64,000 bases of DNA from NCBI GenBank assembly GCA_963649395.1, contig CAVJHW010000001.1:1-64000 (forward strand), written 5' to 3'. The DNA comes from Scatomonas sp963649395. Lineage in GTDB: Bacteria > Bacillota > Clostridia > Lachnospirales > Lachnospiraceae. Below are positions 9,305 to 16,505 of this stretch, in pieces. The position numbers and the translations under genes are program-made. Under the pieces are notes generated by a model. It ran no database searches. It saw only the letters and a list, made by a program, of their open reading frames with translations, and was not told the origin of the DNA. How positions within the stretch are numbered: position 1 is the first letter of the stretch; every line of letters starts with the position of its first letter.

Positions 9305-10546
9305 TTACAGTGTTGCGGGGTGAATGGCTTGCTTGTCTCTTTTTCCCAGCAGGGCAAGCCACAAAGTCAAAACCAATGCCGCAGCGGAACAGATCCCCGC
9401 GAAGATCAGGGCTGCCGTATAATGTCCGGTACTGGACTTCAAGGCGGTTGCTGCCATGGGTCCCACCACTGCAGCAATGCCGTAGGCGGTGAAGACGATG
9501 CCGTAGTTGATCCCCATATGCTTGCTTCCGAAGCTATCTGATACAATGGAAGGATAGGTGGCCAGTACACCGCCGAAGGTGACCCCCACCAGGACGATGG
9601 CCACCAGGTAGGTGGGGAAGGAATGGCTGTTGGCCATAAGAATCATATCCAGGGTGCTCCCGGCCAGACAGATCATAAGGGTGGGATAGCGTCCGATGGA
9701 ATCAGACAGGCTTCCCATGATCATTCTGCCTCCGAAATTGGCCAAAGCCAGGATTCCTACCAGCATAGCTGCCTGTCCGGCATTGATGCCCGCCAATTCC
9801 TGCCCGATGGCGGAGGCATGACCGATGAGCATCAATCCGGCAACGCAGCTGCCCAGGAATACCATCCAGAGCAGGTAAAACTTGCCGGTTTTCATCATTT
9901 CCTGCCAGGTACAGCTGTTGCCTGGCTTTATCTCTGCCCCCGCCTGGGGGGTGGTCATCTTCTCCGGAGCATAATTCTCCGGCGGGGCGTCTACCGGCAG
10001 TGACGCAAGAAGAGAGATAACGAAGAAAATCAGCCCCAGGATTCGGAAGGCCGCCAATACGTTGAACTGTACCAGCAAGGCATTGGCCACCGGCGCCAGA
10101 ATCAGGGGAGCCAGACCCATGGCTCCAAGGACCAGGCCGGAGGCGAATCCCTTCTTATCCGGAAACCACAGGGTTGCCGTGGTTACGCAGGGATTGTAGC
10201 GAAGACCGCAGCCGATGCCGCAGCAGACGCTGAAGAAGAGATACAAAAGGGGCGTGTTGGAGGCGAAGCCCGTCATCAGCCAACCGCCGCCAAACAGGAC
10301 GCTGGAGACCAGCAGAAGCTTCCTGGGTCCCACACGATTGATCAGCTTGCCTCCCGGAATTCCGAAAAAGGCATTAATCAGAAGATAGAGGGAATAGGCC
10401 AGGGTTACCATCCCATAATCCCATCCTCTGGCATTGGATAAGGGAAGAGCAAATACACTCCAGGCGTAAGCGCCTCCCAAACAAAAAGAATTTACGAACA
10501 GTCCACTGAGAATCAGATAACGGTTTTTGGTTTTTTTCTCTCCCAT
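9305..10546 (-). CDS. MFS carrier, oxalate/formate antiporter (OFA) type
   Basis: 413 aa with about 12 membrane segments. The N-terminal pattern (RYLILSGLFVNSFCLGGAYAWSVF) and the loop GKLINRVGPRKLL match OFA-family major facilitator carriers, which exchange small monocarboxylates or dicarboxylates. The substrate cannot be told from sequence. Start: ATG ending at 10546 with AAGGAAGG upstream. A GTG at 10615 would add 23 charged residues before the first membrane segment and is less likely. It is monocistronic and convergent with the AAA/PDDEXK gene. Confidence 0.85.
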   Translation of the reverse strand: MGEKKTKNRYLILSGLFVNSFCLGGAYAWSVFALPLSNARGWDYGMVTLAYSLYLLINAFFGIPGGKLINRVGPRKLLLVSSVLFGGGWLMTGFASNTPLLYLFFSVCCGIGCGLRYNPCVTTATLWFPDKKGFASGLVLGAMGLAPLILAPVANALLVQFNVLAAFRILGLIFFVISLLASLPVDAPPENYAPEKMTTPQAGAEIKPGNSCTWQEMMKTGKFYLLWMVFLGSCVAGLMLIGHASAIGQELAGINAGQAAMLVGILALANFGGRMIMGSLSDSIGRYPTLMICLAGSTLDMILMANSHSFPTYLVAIVLVGVTFGGVLATYPSIVSDSFGSKHMGINYGIVFTAYGIAAVVGPMAATALKSSTGHYTAALIFAGICSAAALVLTLWLALLGKRDKQAIHPATL

Positions 10547-10660
10547 AGCTTTTCCTTCCTTCCTTTCTTTCTTTCCTCTATTGTAGTCCTCCCGTGGAGT
10601 TTTGGCATTATTCACAGTGGCTAAGTTGACCGTTGGATTTTGTCAAAATAGACAAAGTGG

Positions 10661-10676
10661 CTTTTGACCCTGTAAC
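10661..10676 (+). repeat. Copy of the dispersed 16-bp intergenic motif
   Basis: CTTTTGACCCTGTAACC, one of at least six copies in the window (others near 3551, 3601, 16350, 27201, 55428). It lies about 40-60 bp upstream of the next promoter, as in several other copies. Confidence 0.6.
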
Positions 10677-10699
10677 CAATTTTACTTTTTTTTAAGGTT

Positions 10700-10724
10700 T
10701 TGTCCTGGCGATTTATGCTATAAT
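10700..10724 (+). promoter_or_regulatory. Extended -10 promoter of the MacB-like ABC operon
   Basis: TGCTATAAT with the hexamer at 10719-10724; the -35 region is poor (T-rich, TTGTCC only 13 bp away), as is usual for extended -10 promoters. The leader to the predicted TTG start is about 110 nt. Between 10547 and 10700 I see only the dispersed motif and a small TTTGTC/GACAAA inverted repeat (10639-10656). Confidence 0.55.
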
Positions 10725-10843
10725 ACCCCTAACTATCACGAAAAACACCGGAGAGGGGCTGACAGGTGGGAAGAAGCTGTCGCTGTTGTCTGGGCATGGC
10801 TGCGGCAGCCAGTAAAATTATGCGTGCAAAAGGGGGTATTTTT

Positions 10844-11548
10844 TTGTCTTCCTATGTGGAATTAAGAGAGGTTACCAAGGTTTATAAGATGGGAGAGGTT
10901 ACGATCAAGGCCTGCGACGGCATTGATTTTGAGATCCAAAAAGGGGAATTTGCTGTGATCGTGGGACCCTCCGGAGCCGGTAAGACCACGGTGCTTAATA
11001 TCTTGGGAGGTATGGATACGGCTAGCGGCGGCCTGGTGCGGGTGGACGGCTACGACGTGTCCGGCCTGAAAGGGCGGCAGCTGATCCAATACCGCCGGGA
11101 GGATATCGGCTTCGTCTTCCAGTTTTATAATCTGATGCAGAATCTGACAGCCCTGGAGAATGTGGAGCTGGCCTTGCAGATTTGCAAGAATCCCCTGGAT
11201 GCGGATCAGGTCTTGGGGGAGGTAGGACTGGGAGAGCGGAAGAACAACTTTCCGGCCCAGCTGTCCGGCGGTGAGCAGCAACGGGTAGCCATTGCCCGGG
11301 CCTTGGCCAAGAATCCCAAGCTCCTGCTCTGTGATGAGCCTACGGGTGCTTTGGACTATGTGACGGGCAAGTCCATTTTGAAGCTGCTGCAGGATACCTG
11401 TCGGCAGAGGGGTATGACGGTAATTGTCATCACCCATAATACGGCTCTGACTCCCATGGCGGATCGGGTCATTCATATCCGCAGCGGCAGAGTCAGCGGG
11501 ATGGAGGTTAACTCCCACCCGATTCCGGTAGAAGAGATTGAATGGTAA
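10844..11548 (+). CDS. ABC transporter ATP-binding protein, MacB/LolD type
   Basis: 234 aa. Complete ATPase: Walker A GPSGAGKTT, Q-loop in FVFQFYNLM, signature LSGGEQQRVAIARAL, Walker B LLLCDEPTGALD, and the H-loop VITHN. The FYNLM and GALD variants are typical of ATPases that partner FtsX-like mechanotransducing permeases. I chose the TTG at 10844 because AGGGGG lies 7 bp before it and the protein then begins with SSYVELREV as in relatives; a GTG at 10766 would add 26 unusual residues. The FtsX permease starts 6 bp after the stop. It powers export or signalling across the membrane rather than uptake. Confidence 0.92.
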   Translation: MSSYVELREVTKVYKMGEVTIKACDGIDFEIQKGEFAVIVGPSGAGKTTVLNILGGMDTASGGLVRVDGYDVSGLKGRQLIQYRREDIGFVFQFYNLMQNLTALENVELALQICKNPLDADQVLGEVGLGERKNNFPAQLSGGEQQRVAIARALAKNPKLLLCDEPTGALDYVTGKSILKLLQDTCRQRGMTVIVITHNTALTPMADRVIHIRSGRVSGMEVNSHPIPVEEIEW

Positions 11549-11554
11549 GAGCCC

Positions 11555-14500
11555 ATGAAAAATATGCTTAGAAAAGATTTTTTCCGAGAGATAGGCAGGA
11601 ATGCGGGACGCTTTATCTCTATCTTCTTCATCGTTTTGCTGGGAACAGCCTTTTACGCGGGCATCCGTTCCTCCAGCTACGATATGAAGTACTCGGCAGA
11701 CTGCTACTATGACGAGGCCAGGCTGATGGATATCCGGGTGCTGGGCAGTTTGGGACTGACCGACCAGGATCTGGAGGATATGAGGGCAGTTTCGGGGGTG
11801 AAGTCTGTAACAGGCGGTCATACCCAGGAGGTCCTCTGTGATACCCAGGACCAGGAACTGGTATTGAAAATGATTGCCCTTACGGAGGATGTGAATTGTC
11901 TGACCCTGCAGCAGGGGCGGCTGCCGGAAAAGGAAGATGAGTGCGTAGCGGATGTGGTTCTGCTGGAGCAGAAGGGATATCAGATCGGTGATACCATCAC
12001 GGTGGAATCCGGCACGGAAGATTCTCTGGAGGATTCCCTGACCCAATTGACTTATACCATTGTAGGTGCAGGCAATCTCCCTTATTATGTGGATTTGACC
12101 CGAGGCGTGGGTTCCATCGGAGACGGCTCGATAGACGCCTTTTTGGTGGTTCAGCCCCAGGTATTCAAGCAAGAGGTTTATACAGAGGCTTATGTGCTGG
12201 TTCAGGGAGCCGAGGAGCTCTTAAGCTATAGCGATTCCTATGAGGACCTGGTGGAGGAGGCTGTGGACAGGCTGGAGGCCATCAGCGACAAGGCAGTAGA
12301 CCGCCGCTACCAGGAGGTATATGCGGAGGCAGAGGAGGAGCTGGAGGATGCCCGCAAGAAGGTAGAGGATGGTCAGAAGGAGCTAGACGATGCCAAAGCA
12401 GAGCTGGAGGATGGTCAAAGGCAGCTGGCAGAGGCGGAGACCACCTTGCAGGACAAGGAGCAGGAACTAAAGGACGGCCAGGCAGAGCTGGCCCAGGGGG
12501 AGGAGGAGCTGGCCGACAGCCGTCAGCAGCTGGAGGATGGCCGCCGCCAGATTCAGGAAGCAGAAGATCAGCTGGCCCAGTCGGAGCAGACCCTGGCCGA
12601 TGGCTGGGCCCAATATCAAGCCGGGTTGGCTCAATATGAGGAGAATAAGGCTTCCTTTGATCAGAAAAGGGCAGAATATGACCAGGGGTTGGCAGCTTAT
12701 ACTGCCGGAGAGACCCAATATGAGCAGCAATATCAAGCTTATCAGGCAGCGGCAGCCCAATACCAGGCCATGGGGCTGGATCCGGCAAGTGATCCCCAGC
12801 TTCAGGAGGCTAAGGCGCAGTTAGATGCTGCCCGGCAGGAGTTGGATGGGACAAAGAGCCAGCTGGATGCCGCTGCTCTTCCGATAGGAGAGGCAGAAGC
12901 TCAGCTGACGGCGGCCAAGGCGACTTTGGATGCTACCGAGACTCAATTGGCCCAGGGGCAGGCCGCCCTGGAATCCGGCAGACAGGAGCTGGAGGCTAAG
13001 AAGGCAGAGCTGACCTCGGGAGAAGCTCAGATTCAGTCGGGAGAGGCAGAGCTGGCCCAGGCCAGGGCTCAGCTGGAAGATGGACAAAAGCAGCTGGAGG
13101 ATGCCCGTCAAGAGTTGGAAGATAAGAAGCAGGAGCTGGCCCAAGGGCAGGCAGATTACCAGGAGGCCTATGCCGAAGCACAGCCGGAGCTGGAGGATGC
13201 CAGACAGCAGATTGCAGACGGTCAGAAGGAGCTGGAGGAGCTGGAAGCAGGTCAGTGGTATGTGCTGGACCGCAATAAAATTTCCTCCTGTGCCAGCTAT
13301 GGCCAGGATGCGGAGCGGATGAAGAATCTGGGCCAGGTATTTCCCGTTATGTTCTTCCTGGTGGCAGCCTTGGTAAGTCTGACAGCCATGACCCGTATGG
13401 TGGAGGAACAGAGACTGCAGATCGGAACCCTAAAGGCTTTAGGATATAAGAATCGCACCATTGCCATGAAATATTTCAGCTATGCCATGCTGGCCACGGT
13501 CAGCGGCAGCATAGTGGGAGTTTTGCTGGGGGAACAGCTCCTGCCCTATGTGGTGCTGGATTCCTATCAAATGATGTATACCGGTATGCTGGAATGCCGA
13601 ACCCCCATCAACTGGGATCAGGGAATCATGGCTCTGGCGGCTGCGGCTGCCAGCACAGGAATCGCCACCCTGGCAGCCTGTCTGAATCAGCTGAGAGCCA
13701 AGCCTGCGGAGCTGATGCGGCCGGAGGCTCCCAAAGGGGGAAAAAGGGTCTTTCTGGAAAGGATCACCTTCTTGTGGAAACGCCTGTCTTTTACCCACAA
13801 GTCCACCCTGCGGAACCTGATCCGCTATAAGAAAAGATTCTTTATGACCATCATCGGCATCGGGGGCTGTATGGCTCTGATGCTGGTGGGCTTTGGCCTG
13901 GAGGATTCCATTACGGAGATTGCCAAACGCCAATATGTGGATATCTTCACCTACGATGCCTCCGTGACCCTCAACAGCAAGGCCACAGACCAGGATCTGG
14001 AGGCCTTTACGGAGGCGGTAGAAGACAAGGAGGAGGTGGCCGGATGCCTTCCGATCTACCAGACCAGTGTGGATCTGGAGGCCGGGGACAATACCCGAAG
14101 CGCCTACCTTTACGTGCCCTCCGATACCCAGAAAATCGCTGCTTATCTGACCCTCAAGGATCGAAAGACCGGGGAGGGATATGCCTATCCCCAGGAGGGA
14201 GTGGCATTGGCGGAGAAGACGGCCAAAATGCTGGAGGTTTCTGTGGGAGATACCATAGAGATCAAGACCAGCGAGGACAGCAGTCCGGTATCGGTTCAGG
14301 TGACAGAGATTGTGGAGAATTACATTCAGCATTATGCCTTCCTGTCTCCGGCTACCTACGAAGACCTATTTGGCGAGAAGCCGGACTATAATACCATGTA
14401 TATCAACTACAAGGAGGAGGATAAGGAAGACCAAACGGTGCAGGAACAGAAGCTGGGCCGGGAGCTCATGGGCTGGAAGGCCTGCTCCGGGGTATCCTTT

Positions 14501-14944
14501 GTCTCTGAGCTGGAGGGTCAGATCCAGGATATGCTCCAGAGCCTCAATATCGTCATTTATGTCCTCATCTGTTCCGCCGGTCTTCTGGCCTTCGTGGTTC
14601 TCTACAACCTGAACAGCATCAATATCACCGAGCGCCAGCGAGAGCTGGCCACCCTCAAGGTATTGGGCTTCTATGACGGGGAGGTAGCCTGGTATGTCTA
14701 CCGGGAAAATATCCTCCTCACCATCATAGGCATTCTGGTGGGTGCCGGTATGGGAGCCGCCCTGCATCGGGTCACCATCCTGACTGTAGAGGTGGATCTC
14801 ATGATGTTCGGCCGCGTGATCAGTTTCCTGAGCTATCTGAAAAGCGGGATCATCACCCTCTTCTTTTCCGTTCTGGTCAACGGCGTCATGTTCTATCGCC
14901 TGCGACGGATTAACATGATAGAATCTCTCAAGAGTGTAGAATAG
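11555..14944 (+). CDS. FtsX-like ABC permease with a very long extracytoplasmic coiled coil
   Basis: 1129 aa. A membrane anchor lies at about residues 17-38. A MacB-type periplasmic-core-like region follows (to ~245), then an Ala/Glu/Gln/Leu/Asp heptad region of ~310 residues (about 249-563), an FtsX domain (about 590-700), another anchor near 765, a second extracytoplasmic part, and a last FtsX domain (about 1000-1125). The heptad region breaks in the middle at a Gly/Pro/Asp-containing turn (GLDPASDP, near residue 407), so it probably folds back as an antiparallel hairpin of two ~150-residue arms. Known: permeases of this architecture are widespread in Clostridia and poorly characterised. 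Inference: the hairpin reaches through the cell wall to hold a substrate or sensor. Confidence 0.88.
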   Translation: MKNMLRKDFFREIGRNAGRFISIFFIVLLGTAFYAGIRSSSYDMKYSADCYYDEARLMDIRVLGSLGLTDQDLEDMRAVSGVKSVTGGHTQEVLCDTQDQELVLKMIALTEDVNCLTLQQGRLPEKEDECVADVVLLEQKGYQIGDTITVESGTEDSLEDSLTQLTYTIVGAGNLPYYVDLTRGVGSIGDGSIDAFLVVQPQVFKQEVYTEAYVLVQGAEELLSYSDSYEDLVEEAVDRLEAISDKAVDRRYQEVYAEAEEELEDARKKVEDGQKELDDAKAELEDGQRQLAEAETTLQDKEQELKDGQAELAQGEEELADSRQQLEDGRRQIQEAEDQLAQSEQTLADGWAQYQAGLAQYEENKASFDQKRAEYDQGLAAYTAGETQYEQQYQAYQAAAAQYQAMGLDPASDPQLQEAKAQLDAARQELDGTKSQLDAAALPIGEAEAQLTAAKATLDATETQLAQGQAALESGRQELEAKKAELTSGEAQIQSGEAELAQARAQLEDGQKQLEDARQELEDKKQELAQGQADYQEAYAEAQPELEDARQQIADGQKELEELEAGQWYVLDRNKISSCASYGQDAERMKNLGQVFPVMFFLVAALVSLTAMTRMVEEQRLQIGTLKALGYKNRTIAMKYFSYAMLATVSGSIVGVLLGEQLLPYVVLDSYQMMYTGMLECRTPINWDQGIMALAAAAASTGIATLAACLNQLRAKPAELMRPEAPKGGKRVFLERITFLWKRLSFTHKSTLRNLIRYKKRFFMTIIGIGGCMALMLVGFGLEDSITEIAKRQYVDIFTYDASVTLNSKATDQDLEAFTEAVEDKEEVAGCLPIYQTSVDLEAGDNTRSAYLYVPSDTQKIAAYLTLKDRKTGEGYAYPQEGVALAEKTAKMLEVSVGDTIEIKTSEDSSPVSVQVTEIVENYIQHYAFLSPATYEDLFGEKPDYNTMYINYKEEDKEDQTVQEQKLGRELMGWKACSGVSFVSELEGQIQDMLQSLNIVIYVLICSAGLLAFVVLYNLNSINITERQRELATLKVLGFYDGEVAWYVYRENILLTIIGILVGAGMGAALHRVTILTVEVDLMMFGRVISFLSYLKSGIITLFFSVLVNGVMFYRLRRINMIESLKSVE

Positions 14945-14949
14945 AATCA

Positions 14950-14978
14950 TTGCATTTGGGACCGACAATTGATATAAT
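14950..14978 (+). promoter_or_regulatory. Promoter of hpf
   Basis: TTGCAT at 14950-14955, 17-bp spacer, TATAAT at 14973-14978. It begins 6 bp after the permease stop. Confidence 0.7.
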
Positions 14979-15044
14979 GGAACTAAATTACAGAACGGGA
15001 GAAGGCAAGCGTCTGTAAAATAATTAAGCAAAGGGGTTGATGTT

Positions 15045-15572
15045 ATGAATATCACCATCAGCGGCAAGAATATTGAGATAACACCTGGTTTGAAAAGCGC
15101 CGTAACAGAGAAGTTAGGGAAGTTAGAGCGGTACTTTACACCGGATACCAAGGTTATCGTTACCCTCAGTGTTGAAAAAGAAAGACAGAAGATAGAAGTT
15201 ACCATCCCTGTGAAGGGCAATATCATTCGGTCCGAGCAGGTCAGCAATGATATGTATGTATCCATTGATCTGGTGGAAGAGGTGATTGAGCGGCAGCTTC
15301 GCAAGTATAAGAATAAGATTGTAGACAAGAAACAGTCCAATGGCAACTTCCAGAAGGCTTATATCGAGAACGATTACCTGGAGAATGAGGAGATTCAGAT
15401 CCTCCGAACCAAGAAGTTCGACATCAAGCCCATGTATCCGGAAGATGCCTGCGTACAGATGGAACTGCTGGGACATAACTTCTTTGTATTTTGCAATGCG
15501 GAGACAGAGAAGGTCAATGTAGTCTACAAGAGAAAAGGCAATACCTACGGTTTGATCGAGCCGGAGGCATAA
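15045..15572 (+). CDS. hpf: Ribosome hibernation promoting factor, long form
   Basis: 175 aa. The N-terminal S30AE domain (residues 1 to about 100; ITISGKNIEITPGLKSAVTEKL) blocks the ribosomal decoding site. The C-terminal domain (about 118-175; FDIKPMYPEDACVQMELLGHNFFVF) dimerises and joins two 70S ribosomes into 100S particles; its presence marks the long Firmicutes form. AAAGGGG precedes the ATG. It has its own promoter, as expected for a stress- or stationary-phase-controlled gene. Confidence 0.95.
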   Translation: MNITISGKNIEITPGLKSAVTEKLGKLERYFTPDTKVIVTLSVEKERQKIEVTIPVKGNIIRSEQVSNDMYVSIDLVEEVIERQLRKYKNKIVDKKQSNGNFQKAYIENDYLENEEIQILRTKKFDIKPMYPEDACVQMELLGHNFFVFCNAETEKVNVVYKRKGNTYGLIEPEA

Positions 15573-15656
15573 AGCAGAGAAAACATAGAAAGCGATGCTG
15601 TGGCGGCATGAGCCGCCAGGCTGCTTCCTATTGGCAGGCTACCATCTCCATTGACA

Positions 15657-15689
15657 GAGGCGGTTGTCCCAAGGGGACAATCGCCTTTC
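15657..15689 (+). terminator. Probable terminator after hpf
   Basis: A GCGGTTGTCCC/GGGACAATCGC hairpin with an AAG loop, followed by CTTTCGGTTT. The T run is imperfect. An upstream GGCGG/CCGCC hairpin is at 15602-15617. Confidence 0.55.
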
Positions 15690-15793
15690 GGTTTGCGCGC
15701 CATGGCGGAAGGGCGGATTTACATGTGTTGTGAAACGTAACGGTGTGCAGCCTGGAGGGTTACTTTCAGAAACAGACAGGGAGAACAGGAAGG

Positions 15794-16336
15794 ATGGATA
15801 AGTACAAGGGAAGACCAAAGGATTGCTCCGGAAGAGAGGCAAGAGAGGTGGCAGTCTATGATCTGCTGGATGATTTGCAGGTGGAATATGAGCGGGTGGA
15901 TCATGAATCGGTGATGACCATGGAAGGGTGTCAGGCCATTGACCAGGCTCTGGATGTGGTCATGTGTAAGAACCTCTTCCTTTGCAATCGCCAGAAGACC
16001 AACTACTATCTGCTGCTGATGCCGGCAGACAAATCCTTTAAGACCAAAGAATTTTCAGCAAAAATGGGCTGCGCCCGGGTTTCCTTTGCCCATGAGGAGG
16101 CTCTGGAGGCTTATCTTGGCCTTCGCCCCGGGGCAGTTACAGTTCTGGGATTGATGAATGACAAGGACAAGCATGTACAGCTGGTGATTGATAAGGATGT
16201 TGTAAACAGCCCCTACCTGGGCTGCCATCCCTGCGTCAACACCTCCAGCCTGAAGATTGGGGTGCAAGATCTCCTGGACAAGATCCTACCGGCGGTTGAC
16301 CATGCATACACCCTCCTGGAGCTTACCGGCCAATGA
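15794..16336 (+). CDS. YbaK/ProX-type aminoacyl-tRNA editing-domain protein
   Basis: 180 aa, matching the prolyl-tRNA synthetase-associated (ProX/YbaK) family, which hydrolyses mischarged Ala- or Cys-tRNA(Pro) in trans. Visible: the invariant-lysine stretch VVMCKNLFL, the LKTKE-like KSFKTKEFS, GAVTVLGLMND, and the late NSPYLGCHPCVNTSSLKI. Start: ATG 15794 after AGGAAGG; a GTG at 15743 would add 17 residues. The proline enzyme it serves is not in the window, and its exact mischarged substrate cannot be read from sequence. Confidence 0.85.
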   Translation: MDKYKGRPKDCSGREAREVAVYDLLDDLQVEYERVDHESVMTMEGCQAIDQALDVVMCKNLFLCNRQKTNYYLLLMPADKSFKTKEFSAKMGCARVSFAHEEALEAYLGLRPGAVTVLGLMNDKDKHVQLVIDKDVVNSPYLGCHPCVNTSSLKIGVQDLLDKILPAVDHAYTLLELTGQ

Positions 16337-16349
16337 CTTTGGGGGACAG

Positions 16350-16366
16350 CTTTTGACACTGTAACT
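16350..16366 (+). repeat. Copy of the dispersed 16-bp intergenic motif
   Basis: CTTTTGACACTGTAACT, 24 bp before the -35 of the secA promoter and 14 bp after the preceding stop codon. Confidence 0.6.
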
Positions 16367-16389
16367 ATGGTATGTTCATGAAAAATTTA

Positions 16390-16418
16390 TTGTTTAATGG
16401 CGGATAAAGTGCTAGAAT
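16390..16418 (+). promoter_or_regulatory. Promoter of secA
   Basis: TTGTTT at 16390-16395, 17-bp spacer, TAGAAT at 16413-16418. The leader before the ATG is about 80 nt and contains a GGCTGCC...GGCGCAGCC imperfect hairpin (16442-16463) followed by TGTTTTTT, a possible attenuator. Confidence 0.6.
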
Positions 16419-16505
16419 AGGGAGAGCGTAACCAGATTCCTTGGCTGCCGATGATGGCGCAGCCGTGTTTTTTAAGGAGAATCCGTTTCAACAGGAGCAA
16501 TTAGA

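Noticed and set aside
10862..12172. 436-residue minus-strand open frame
   Set aside because: Shadow of the ABC ATPase and permease genes, spanning their junction.
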